Source: Hetaerina americana
Taxonomy: Eukaryota; Arthropoda; Insecta; Odonata; Calopterygidae
Length of the DNA stretch: 64,000 bases
Assembly: GCA_022747635.1 (NCBI GenBank)
Contig: JAKTNV010000010.1
Span: 46,102,027 to 46,166,026 of the forward strand
Direction of reading: 5' to 3'
The notes beneath the pieces are model-generated. The model was not told the origin of the DNA. It was given only the letters and a program-made list of their open reading frames with translations, and ran no database searches. Within the stretch, counting starts at the first letter, position 1. Each line of letters opens with the position of its first letter. This document shows positions 49,249-60,383 of this stretch, piece after piece. Both the position numbers and the translations under genes were made by a program.

Positions 49249-51935
49249 AATGCATTCAGTTGCCCTAGATACTAAGAAGCAAAAGATTTTTGGGTATTCC
49301 ACTCAATTTCTCCTTAAGGCTCCAGATTAGCTTCTCTTCAAACCGCCTTTCGTTTCTCCATCGGATAGAGTAAGTAGCGGCACTCTGCATTAAGTTAGAT
49401 AGTTATGTACTGTCAAGTTGGGGTAAGACACCGATAGGAAAATTTCTCTTCCTTTAATCTACTTACTAACATCAAATCAATCAAGTACTTTGTGTAACTT
49501 TCGATGCAAAAGCAAATGTTTTAGGTGGGACAGGAGATATTTGATTCACTGACTCACTCCTTAATTAGTCGTATCGTTGACAAATATGTGACCTGGGATC
49601 TTGTCCAACGGTCTTAACCCAGGGTGGTCGATGTCAAGAGTCGTTTGTTTACTCTCCAGCCGAACTCTTCACAAATATTCATCCATCATAATAAATGGCC
49701 TTGAAATTCTATCCCTTTAGACCAGACTTGTATTACTTTGTCAATACTTGTCCTAAAAACACCCTCATTTCGATATCGTCCGTTATTGCAAATCACCGCG
49801 AGAAGCCCTTCCCCAGGCGAATGAACAAAAATAAAAGAGAGATGGAAGTTTTACGCGACATGTCAAATCAGGGATTATTATGTGTGATTTCGCCACAAGG
49901 AATCTTTGAGTCGGTAACAAATAATTAATGAAGTCTTGGCAAAGCCTTGGAAAATAAAGTGAATTTGAAATCATATTCTAAAATAACCCAAAAATTATAT
50001 CGGATTAGCTTACTCAAAAATTGAATAAATGTGTGAAATATTTAGTTATATATAGAACATATAAAAACTATAAGATTCTTTTTTTTATACTCAGTCATAT
50101 TTATATCCGCGTACACGCACTATTACAATTTTTGATCTTCATAATACTCTATTCAATTTGTTCACTTTAACTTCTATGACTACCTCAGAAATTGCATGTA
50201 TTTATAACACCTCTAATCTAATTATACTAAAAAAAAATATTTTCGGTAATTCAATCAATTTTTTCTCATTAATAGGACCAGTTAACACCTGGAATATCTT
50301 ACATGGCAATACTACTGTTACACTGATAACCGTTACTTGGCAAAATGCTTGTGAATAGAGTGCAGTAAAAATAATTGAGAAAGGATGCAAAAGTCAACAA
50401 ATAAGCTGACTGGTCTATAATAATGAGTAGAATATGAAATAGAGGGGAAGAACTGAAGAATCCATCCATTGCAGTCTTCATTCAGTGGCTTCTTGACATG
50501 CATCGTACATGTAATCCTTCTTCAAAGTTCATACTCTCCATCCATTCAATTACATTGATGAATGAACCTCAGAGTTTGTCCAATTAGTTTTCTTCTACTA
50601 GTTTCCGTGGAGTTCTGTAGAATTATTTCTTTAAAAACTCGTCAATAACTTCTTCATTAGTTTGCCGAACCAAACAATGTATTTGAATCGCTTGTTTTTC
50701 TTTTTCGTAAAATAAGTGGTGCATATACAGTACAAATCAACTATCCTGCTATCGAAAATTGTTATTTTGCCGAGTGATACACCGTTACCTTAATATAATA
50801 TCAATATATTAATTAACGATACTACGTCCTATATATGTACATCTGTTTATGCTGTATTAAAGTCACTAGGGACGATCACGGGTCAACTGGTCAGTGGCCT
50901 AATAATATAAAACAAACCCCTTAAATTTGCGTGATCAATACATTATTCTTAACTGCAAGATTTCGCACATATAATAAATATGAATCAGCATTTAAATAGT
51001 GAAAGCACGACACTAGTTACTTTAAACCTCTTGAAAAAGCATCAAATTCACATCGAAAAACCTTACGAGTTTGCGAACTTACGATTTTATATGCGCGCTA
51101 CCACTTATCTTAGATTTTAGAAATTGAATCATTATAAATATTTAACGCATACTAAAGTAAAATGTCTGGAAATTTCTCTCCTCATTACCCGAATCAGGCG
51201 TTAATCCGACGATAAACAACATCAAAGTGATGGCTTAAGGTGTCTAAGAGTTGCTGCTGTGTAAGGGCTTCATAGGCCGTCTATTTGCTCTGTCTCGCCT
51301 CAATGGGTCTTCCACCTCACCCCTAGCGTCTTCACCCTCACCCCAACCACATCCGACAGCTCCTTTGGGACCCTTCCCATTTCTACTTCAGAATATATGC
51401 AACTCATTTCATTACTATATTCCCTTACGTATTCACATTATCTAAAATGTACATTTATCATTTCCTGGGAACTCTTCAAAAGTATTCTGACATCCATTGA
51501 ACGCTTTTTATGATTAATGCGTGAATAGTTAATCTGGAAAGGAAAAAATGCAAGTTTTCGCTTTCTGCTAAAATCTCGCCCAAGCAAAAAGATTCTCCTT
51601 ACGTCGCATCTGAAATTTAAACATTTGAGGGAAATAATAAAAAAATGAAATATTTTTATCCTACCATTGACCGGAGTTACTAACAGTAATTATTGGTTTG
51701 TGTTCCCCGCAGAATCATATGTAGCTTTGTGAGCGTCAGAGCTATTTTATATTAGAGCACGGAATAGTATGCAGTATTTAATGTTTAAATTAGCGGCTGT
51801 ATATTTTAGCCATCACATTGTGGTGTAACACCTTTATCTTCAACCAACCTTGCAAAATATTTGAAGAGCGAAACTACGATTTCGGCACGAAAGTTTTAAA
51901 GGATAGAGGACCACGACCGTCCACTCACTGAGCCT
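49249..51935. other. AT-rich spacer, no recognised gene
   Basis: No identifiable feature. Frames at 49695-49928 and 50158-50358 have no recognisable domain. Confidence 0.45.
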
Positions 51936-51938
51936 GTT

Positions 51939-51960
51939 GGTGTGGTCTGAAAAGTATCCA
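51939..51960 (+). mobile_element. Solitary mariner-type terminal repeat
   Basis: GGTGTGGTCTGAAAAGTATC closely resembles the end of the 83-bp MITE at 52950 (GGTGGTCTGAAAAGTGTCCG). No partner end or internal sequence is recognised, so it is probably a broken relic of the same family. Confidence 0.4.
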
Positions 51961-51984
51961 AGGAATGGCGTCTCCCTCACCCTC

Positions 51985-52440
51985 TTGCATCCTCCCCCGC
52001 CGGCGCAGATGATGATGATTACGCGGAGGGAACACGAGAAGACGGAGAGAGGAGAAGACGATCGGGTGGGGAGAATGGGGCGGGAGACGGGGGGATAGGG
52101 GATTGGGAATTTTTTATAGGGTCTAGAAGAAGGAGGAAAATGTGAATCGATCAATCGAAGAGCATAAAAAGACGCGGAAGTGTAAGCGGAAGAGCAGGGG
52201 AGGTAGGGGAACGAGATTGAGGCCATTCGCGAGGGATGGGACGGGGAGGAGTAGGAAGGAAAAATAGAGAAGGAGCGAGTGACTGGGGTGAAGGAATGGA
52301 GACGGTTTTGAGAGGGGGAAGAAGTGGGTGGAGTGTATACGCTGGGGTAAAGGCTGGCAGATGGAGGATGAGAGGTCCGGAGATAGGGACGTTGAAGAAT
52401 GAGAGTGAATTGGGAGGACAAAGAGCAAGATTACAACCCA
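51985..52440. other. Purine-rich island
   Basis: Plus strand strongly G/A-rich with few pyrimidines. The 193-residue reverse frame is serine/proline/tyrosine-rich and mirrors the C/T composition of the complementary strand; it shows no domain. Confidence 0.6.
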
Positions 52441-52949
52441 GGATATTCGGAAAACATTTTTCTGCTTATTGGTCGCATGGTGGAAGATAGAGTGATTGTA
52501 GGAACTTTTATTTCACATTCATTGAGGCTTTTGGAAGCAATCAGTGTGGTCAGAGCTAATGAAAAATACTCTGAGATATGTTTATCTATTGTTTCATTAA
52601 CAAAATTAAGGGAACAAAGAATTAGAATGATTTTTATATCAATGTCAACAATAAAGTGTGTAAAATTTTTCTTTGTTAAAATAAAACTATTTATTCCCTC
52701 CAAAACCTTATATGGCTTTTAAAAGAAGTCATAGCGGCATACGCAACCAAAATCTTCGTTAAAATTAAGCACTTCCATTCTATAGACTTTGCAATTATAT
52801 TTTGAACAATTGAAGTTTTTTATGTTTGAATAAATGTAAAATCAAATACTTTTCAAGCAATCTACCAGTTACGATAGGTTTTGGATGGACATAACTAATA
52901 AATAAATATTTTGTGACTCCTATAAAAACAAAATCCAGCAACCTACATA

Positions 52950-53032
52950 GGTGGTCTGAAAAGTGTCCGACCTAACAAAGATACAAGACATTTTTTCTGA
53001 AACGTTCTGAGGTCGGATTTTCTCAGACCACC
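52950..53032. mobile_element. 83-bp mariner-type MITE
   Basis: Inverted ends of about 23 bp: GGTGGTCTGAAAAGTGTCCG with ACCT, versus GGTGGTCTGAGAAAATCCGA with CCT on the other strand. The centre is about 36 bp and codes for nothing. The left side abuts TA; the right flank is CTCGTA, so four more bases plus TA could complete that end. The form is a minimal non-autonomous element that would depend on a mariner transposase supplied elsewhere. The three mariner relics here have different end sequences, so its partner is not in the window. Confidence 0.65.
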
Positions 53033-53039
53033 CTCGTAC

Positions 53040-54515
53040 TCTACATCAAATCCCTCTTCATCTCTGAGGACTTCCTTCCTCCCTTCATCGCGTCCAACAT
53101 CCCTATCCTGCCCTTTCCTCGTTTGCCTAACATTCTCCCCTCTATTACAGTCTTCAGCATCCGACTGCCCATCAATACACCCTTCATCCATTTTTCAAGC
53201 CTAATTAGGATTTTTCCCAAAACATGTGAGTAATTTAAGAGGGAATGATAAAATTACTAAATAAATTTTACAGCGTTTGGTTTGGGGATACAAAGAGAGA
53301 TGCTGCAGTTTCATAGAAATTTAAATAAAAAAGCGGTGAGGATTTGCAGTATGTATAACCCTATACGGAATAACCCATCCTGTCTCTTTGGTTTTCTACA
53401 AATTCTCTTCAAAAGGTATACCGTGTAATGCCTTCGGTGAAGCCCTCTTAAATTATTGGCACATACAGTCCCTAGTTTTTCTGTCTTCATACTCTCACAC
53501 TTCATCAAATTACGAAACACTCAAAACATTTTAGACTAATTATTATATGATTTTTTAATTGAATATTGACATTGGAAATCAATTTTTGGTATATGATTAA
53601 ATTAAAATGAACGTATGCTGATTTGGCAAGCGGTATTAAAATTAATGCATTAGAATATCAAATAAATTTCCAAAATACACTAAGAAATGGAATAACAATA
53701 CATTTAGCAGAATCTCGAAGGCAATAGGGAATACAAAATTACCATTCATTCTCACACACCATCTATGTTAGTACTAACCAAATCCATCTAACACTTCCCG
53801 TGATTTCAATAGCCATAAAAATTTTTATCAATATAACCCATCCTGTCATATATGTATTTGTCACTTGGGAAGGCGAAATTTCTCGTTTATAGTGAGGTCC
53901 TATATTATATATAATTAAATATAATTTTTTAATTATGAATTTGGCTCTTATTCTATCTGTGACATACATTTAAAGTAAACAAAATGCATCACCGGAAATT
54001 AATTTTAATTGCAGTGACTCTACACGTGAAATAAACATTTATCGTGTCCGTGGCAAGAGAGTAAAATATTTTGACTTCCGGTGCAAGAGTAATGCGACTT
54101 CTCAATAGCAGTAAACTATTTTACCTCTTCATCATTCTCTTATCAATATAAATTGTAGATTTCAATGATATGACATTGAGCTATCAGCGTTTTTGGCGTC
54201 TTTCAACTACTATGTACAAAAAACATGGAATAAATAAAAATAAATTTATGTTTTTACATAATTGTAAACATTTTACAGGTGCTTTTTGACAGCATACACG
54301 TTAAACAAGGGCAAAATTATCTGTGAAATTTCGGACGATATTAATTTTGTGCTAACTTGTGTACCATACCCTGGAGCCAAAACCTCGATCGCGGAGTAAA
54401 ATTTCCAAACTTTTCCCAGCATCTGGAGATCACTCACTAGAATGGTTTGAGGATCTCAGCCTCCGACTCCGTCGCACGTGCGGCAAAAACTTCCCACGGG
54501 GGAACCCGGTCGGAA
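53040..54515. other. AT-rich spacer, no recognised gene
   Basis: Nothing identifiable. The reverse frame 52943-53191 covers the MITE and is not credible. Confidence 0.45.
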
Positions 54516-54519
54516 TCAG

Positions 54520-55665
54520 AGCTTAAAAGGCAAACCGAAGGAGTGGGTTGGAGGGGGCGAAGAGTGGAGGGAGAGGGTGACCGGGGATTAGAGTCCGGGA
54601 GAGACGAAAAATCAAGAAGACGGGGGCGGGGTTTGGAGGGGCACGGAGGGAAGAAGAAGTGAGAGGAAAGATAAAGACCGATGGAGAATTAGGGAAGAGT
54701 ATGAGCAACAGGGAGAGAAAGACAGCAAGAGGAAAGAAACGGAATAAATCCCTCAGGCTGTGCTGCGGGAAAGGTGAGCCGAGGGAGAAGGGAGGGGGGG
54801 AGCAACGGGAAAGAATAAGGGGGGGGGGTTGTGATTGATTAGCGCGACAACAATGGCTTAACCGGAGAGATTGATGCAGGGAATGGGATGGTGGTACGAG
54901 AGTTCGAACCCATGGTGGCTGGGAAATTCCCCGGAGAGGAGCGACGGGGGAAAGGCAGGGGCGTGAGAGGGGATTCGAAGAGCAGGTTCTCGCGCGGGGG
55001 AGGATTGGCTGTTCAGGAGTTCGTGAGGGGGCTCGGGAAAAAGGGGAAAGGAGCGAAACGAGACCGTGAATCTGGAGGGGATGATGAAGTGGGAAGAAAG
55101 CAAAGGGTAGGTTTGGTCGGAGAGGTTGGAGGGACGGCGAGAGAGGAGAAGGGAGAGAGACATAGTGAAAGAGAGAGAGAGAGGGGGGCTGGAAAGTACT
55201 TAATGAAAAGAGGAGGGGAAGGAGGCTAAGGGAGAAAGGTATAAAAAAAGGGAAAAGGAAGATGGAGAGATGGGCGGGAGAAGGGATAGGGCGTTTGGTG
55301 TTTTAAAAGAGAGGAGAAATAGCGCGATAAAAAGAGAATGGGAATGGTCCCGAGGAATTAAATAAAGTCCAAAAGGTGGTGGTGTTGGGGAGGGAAAGAC
55401 AATAGGGGCGAAAATGGAAGAAGAATGGTTGCGAGGGTGGGAGTGAAGGGGGCGGGGAGTCTTGTGTAGAGGGGGAACGGCGTGGAGTGGATTTTTGGAG
55501 ATGGAGTGTGTAAAAGAGAGATAGAGAGCGATGGAGGGAGTAAGGTGGGTAGGCAGGCAGTGCGGAGAGAGGGAACCAAGCCCCCCGATGCGAAGTCGAG
55601 TACGTTTCTGGAGACTAAAAGGAGGGAGGGGGAAGGTTCGGATTCGTTTAGGAAGGAGAGAGGGT
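54520..55665. other. 1.1-kb purine-rich tract
   Basis: For over a kilobase the plus strand is overwhelmingly G and A, with GGGGGG runs (near 54820), GAGAGAGA (around 55160-55185) and only scattered C/T. It is the longest strand-asymmetric tract in the window. Open frames follow from the lack of stop codons on one strand. Such DNA can form triplexes or G-quadruplexes and impede polymerases; whether it is regulatory is unknown. Confidence 0.7.
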
Positions 55666-57705
55666 CAAAACCAGCGTTACCAACCGAGACGGGACAAATG
55701 CTAGTATTTTGGTTTACGAGAAAATTTTTATTACAATCGTAAACAAATTTAACCATTGCAGTAGCATCAGGCTTGCATTGAAATCACCATTCATGTATAT
55801 AAACTCATAATAGCATTGTAGTTGTTACGGATGTGTCTTTAAATTCTAAAATAAGAGGTACTTGACGAAAATAAGTAAACACCAAAAGGTAATGGCCGTA
55901 AATATTAGTTTAATAAGGGAAAAAGTATATAACAGTGGTGGAAGCAATCTCACACACGTCCTCTTGCATTAAACTCTTCAAATTTACTCGGTAAATGGTG
56001 GTGGAATCAATATTTTCTTTGATGCACGTAATTATTCACCTTATATGACTACAGCGATATTCTTAATTAAGTTTCGCAATTCACTCACCTAGAACTGCTA
56101 TGATAACTAATTAAATGGGCTGCAAAAGGAGTTTTACAGGCTTATTGCACACTTTCAAGGAATTTCGCAGTTTATTTGATATGTATCAGAAACCTTGTTA
56201 CCGTATTCCGCACGGTATCATATGATGGGTTTATCATAGCAGTTTAAATAATATGTAAAAGGTTTTAATTGAAAATCACTGATGGGCCAACATTGAAAAT
56301 AATTAAGGCTATCAAATATTTGGTAAATATTTAGCAATATGAGAATAGTTAAAAATATGATAATACCACCGTTGATATAACGGAAATGACCTTGATAAGC
56401 CAAAATTCCAATTTCCCATACGTAGAGAGAGCATTAGGAACTTGATGCTTTTCGAAAATCTACAAATGTCTTTCAAATAAAATAAAATGTTATATAAATG
56501 TTTTTACACATATGCACCTTCTCGTTAGTTTATATTTATATTACTATACCGCAGTACTCCATCTTAACTTCGCCTTGGTAGCTCAGAGTTCAGTTCACCA
56601 CTTACTAAATTTACCGATTTAAATTATTTTCCATTGGAAATAGGGAGAAAATTTTCTTTATGCAGTTTTCCAAAAAAATACTGTTATTTTCATAATTAGC
56701 AGGAGTCTAGTGGCATAGAATGGACTTACGGTCGACCCATGAACTGCTTGGCACAAAATATTTAAGGTCACATGTCACGAATTGAAAAAGTTAATTCTTT
56801 AGCTATGCATGCTTTTTACCTTTCATTAATTTATCAAAAATACTTATTTTCCTTACTCAACCTCCATTTCTAAGCATTCTACCATTTATAAAGCATGCAG
56901 CTTCCTATTGTCTCTCAGCATTTTCAGCCTCCAATTGCCGTGCCTTTGATTCTCTCCCAAAAGCCGTTTCTCTTCCCCAACATACCTTTAAAACTCAATC
57001 ACTTCTTTCCGTCCATTACATTTTCTCTATTCTTCTCCACAGCTACAAACCGAAAGACTCCATTCTTTGTTAATCCTCTTTTCTCAATGACCAAGTTCCC
57101 ATATCATGAAAAACGGCACTTTATATTACAGCTTTTACTATTTTCTTTACTCTTTTGCTTAAATAAAAGTAGTAGATAGTTGAAAGTAGGAAAAAATGAT
57201 ATCCTAAACCCTACAAAATATAAATTATTTAAATGGTCTGCAGGGTCAACAATAGTCTAAATGTACATTAATCTCTGCCTACGATCATCAAATGCATAAT
57301 AAAAAGAGAAAAAAAACAATAAAGATTTAAAAACAAGAAATAAATGGATCACCACATAGTGTTACGGTCATGGTCGAGGAGATTCAAGATCAAATGAATT
57401 TATAAAGAAAAGTAGAGGACAAAAATTAATAGAGAATGTAAGATCTCTAGATCATTGAGAAAGTACACGCAGATTTACTTATTCAGGAATAACTTTAGAA
57501 TTCCGATTATATGTTCTAATCAAGCCAAATATTGAAGTAAATATATTTCATTTGATTCTCCATGTGGTGCTTTGAATGATTACAACTCAATTTTGTTCAT
57601 ATTTCACCATTTTGTGTACTTTTATCAATGTTGTCACTAAAATTTAGACTATAAGATGGTGAGTCTGCTATAAAATTCGGAAATACGTATTCCTAAAACT
57701 CCTGT
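55666..57705. other. AT-rich spacer, no recognised gene
   Basis: No recognised feature, except a weak similarity at 56930-57010 (a frame with CRAFDSLPKAVSLPQHTFKT) to the terminal 'W-N-SLP' block of non-LTR elements; too short to annotate separately. Confidence 0.4.
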
Positions 57706-57711
57706 GTGATT

Positions 57712-57744
57712 TTGTGTGTGTGTGTGTGTGTCTATGTATTTTTG

Positions 57745-57795
<51 letters not shown>

Positions 57796-57853
57796 CATGA
57801 TGATACCAGGATTTGATTTCACAAAGAAAAAAAAATATATATATATATATATA
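57712..57853. repeat. (TG)n and (TA)n microsatellites
   Basis: TG repeat at about 57712-57731, TA repeat at 57746-57793 and a second TA block at 57835-57853 after a short unique segment. Confidence 0.95.
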
Positions 57854-57929
57854 CACGCACGCACACTATTATCTAAGTACTCCGCCGAATAACGAACGGT
57901 TGGTAATTCTGGATCCAACTAGCCCCGAA

Positions 57930-58740
57930 GTGGATCCTGGGAATGGGGTGATGGATAGGAGAGTGACGAGGGAGTTGTTAGAGGCAGAGGGGGGTTGGGG
58001 AAATAGCTAAAGGAAGGTGGGAGAAGATGGAGCTTGGGTGGACCAGGAGTGAAGGGGGAAGGGTTCTGGAAACGCAAGAATATGGGTTCCAGTGGGGTTG
58101 TAGTGAAGGGGAGATTCGCGGGAGGCGTAGTTTGGACTTGTGTGAGAAGGGGGGGGGGGAGGGTAGGCAGGGCGTGAGTATTTGGTGGAGGGGGGGAGGG
58201 CTAAATTACAGGAGGGACTGGTCCCTCCCAGAGTGCCTCTTCCCCAACACCGTCCCAGACTCGCTGTCATGGGATCCAGATCCGCACAAATCACCTCCTT
58301 CACTCCCATTTCCGGTCTGCAGCAGAGCCTTTTCCTCCAGACCCCCTTGCCTCCTACCTCCCCTACCAGCCACTCTCTTCCGCACTCACACTCCGTAACC
58401 CGCTCAACTCCTTCGCGACCCCTTCTCCCCTCACCAACGACGCGCCTTTTCCTCCCCCAAAAGCCCTCCGTCCACTCTCCCGCCCCGCATCTTAACCGAC
58501 GCGGAGGTCCCCCTTTCTCTGCCCTCCCTTAACCATCCCCGCCCCCGTGAACTCCCCCAGACCACCTCCAGCACCTGCCCCTCCGATCCTCCTCCCCTCT
58601 CCGCGTCCAACGCACATTGATTCTCCCAGTCTATTTATCTTCCCTCTCCTATCGTTTCTCACCTCCCCGTTCCCATTTTGTCCCCACCAAGGCCCCAACA
58701 TCCCTCCCCTCTCTCCGCACCACACGTCTTTATCTCGATC
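57930..58740. other. Strand-asymmetry switch: purine-rich then pyrimidine-rich island
   Basis: From about 57930 to 58210 the plus strand is G-rich (runs up to ten G at 58150); from 58221 to about 58740 it is C/T-rich. The switch coincides with the perfect inverted repeat GGAGGGAC-TG-GTCCCTCC (58211-58228). The two halves are not reverse complements of each other over longer range. Serine/proline-rich open frames on either strand are compositional. Confidence 0.6.
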
Positions 58741-59910
58741 CCCAAAGGCAGAAGGGAGTAAAGAGAAAGAGTGGGAGAGAGAATTTCCTCGAACAATCCG
58801 ATGGAGCCGTTTTTGGGGTGTAATGACTGACTTTCCAAAACTCCTAAAGAATGCACTTTGGAGCGTGTAGGTGGAGAAACCTGACTTCTTTTATGAGGCT
58901 CCTTCGCGCGGGAAATGATTTTTCACGGTGAAAAAATATAGGATTACAGGGAGGATAAGGGGTAATTGAATAACACTTACTTTATTTTTGGGGTTCAGTA
59001 GTTCTGCAATGAGCTTTGAATCCGTCTATGGGAGTCATGCACCGATTTTCTCCCAATTCATGTTTCAGTTTGGAACGTAAAACGAAGAAAACTACCAGTA
59101 CACATGGAAAGGGCAAAATTGGTGAGGAAATAAATATTAAAATTGACCAGTCCAGCTTATCATAATCAATGGAAATTGAGGAACGCCTTAATTGTGAAAT
59201 AAATTTTTGTGTTTACGCAGAAGGTGACATTTGATACCGTCGGAAGTACATTTAAATCGATCTGGGTGAAGGGTTCCTCGACGCAACGAGATGGTGTAAT
59301 ATGTACGTGTATATCCATCACAATTTAAAATAAAATAACCCCAACCAGCTCCATCCACGAAGTTAAACCAGCAAATTTTGGAAATGTGGTCATTCACTTT
59401 ATCCTCGGTGGAAGGAGTCATAATTTACAGGTTTAGACATACGTATGACGTCGAGTAGATTTAGACTTGACTTCTTACCTAAAATTAAATAAAATAATAA
59501 TAGTATTAAACTAGATTATAATTTGACATGAATACCGATGATTGTTTAAATAATTTCTCACTTTTTGTTCCATGTAATTGTTCGTGCATTTCCAGATAGC
59601 CCCAAGTCAAGCAATTGGCACTGAAGAAAAGCTGTTACACAACTGTCTGATGAAATAAAAATTTTTAAATTGTGATTCGTGTATAAGGCTGGATAATATT
59701 TTCGAAAGGGAAAAACAGTAAAAAAAAGATGGCAATCAAGAAGAAAGTCCAGGATAAATATTTTATGTTTAACTGATTCAATTAAATACATTGGTGTTCC
59801 AATTGCCTAGTTTGCAGTCATGCTAAGTTTTATTTTATTGGCAAGATTTGAGAGAGTTTATGTCATAATAAACCATAGAAGATAAGGTTCATAGACTATT
59901 ACCTTTATAG
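58741..59910. other. Spacer, no recognised gene
   Basis: The reverse frame 59188-59421 has no family resemblance. No other feature. Confidence 0.4.
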
Positions 59911-60020
<110 letters not shown>

Positions 60021-60023
60021 ACA

Positions 60024-60247
60024 TGGACAGCTACAAACAATATCAGAACACATAAAAAGCACACTCGCACGTTATTTCTTAATAATTTCGACGGAACTTA
60101 GCTCCGTCTTCCTCAGAAGAAACAGTAGTACTGGCCCAGGACAACTATTTTTTTCTGAGGAAGACGGAGGTAAATTCCGTCGAAATTATTATGAAATAAC
60201 TTGTGAGTGTTCTTTTTATGTGTTCTTATATTGTTTGTTGCTGTCCA
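60024..60247. repeat. 95-bp imperfect inverted repeat with structured arms
   Basis: Arms 60024-60118 and 60153-60247 are reverse complements with few mismatches; spacer 34 nt. Each arm contains CTGAGGA, one base, GACGGA, a 7-nt loop, TCCGTC, GAAA, then TTATT-4 nt-AATAA. The loop bases differ between arms (GCTAAGT versus GGTAAAT) while both stems are kept. The layout recalls a hammerhead ribozyme core (CUGANGA, stem II, GAAA, stem III), but it has an extra base after CUGANGA and a C where a U should follow stem III. It may instead be the tail of an unnamed retroelement present in two opposing copies. Confidence 0.75.
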
Positions 60248-60290
60248 AGTTTTGCATTCAACACTTCCGTGTTACTTCGACGAAATCATC

Positions 60291-60291
60291 T

Positions 60292-60380
<89 letters not shown>
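60291..60380. repeat. (TA)n/(CA)n microsatellite, right flank
   Basis: TA repeat interrupted by a CACACACACA segment at about 60335-60345. With 59911-60020 it brackets the inverted repeat, about 45 bp from its right arm. Confidence 0.95.

Positions 60381-60383
<3 letters not shown>

Noticed and set aside
51840..52421. 193-residue reverse frame
   Set aside because: Lies opposite a purine-rich tract; serine/proline/tyrosine content follows from composition.
56571..56760. tRNA-like strings (GGTAGCTCAG near 56577 and TCTAGTGGCATAGA near 56706)
   Set aside because: A-box-like only; no B box at the right distance and no stems.
57958..58530. Overlapping 100-123-residue frames on both strands
   Set aside because: Produced by G-rich and C-rich halves of the strand-asymmetric island.
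60153..60200. Active hammerhead ribozyme
   Set aside because: Extra base after CUGANGA, C in place of the U after stem III, and no convincing stem I; only a resemblance is claimed.
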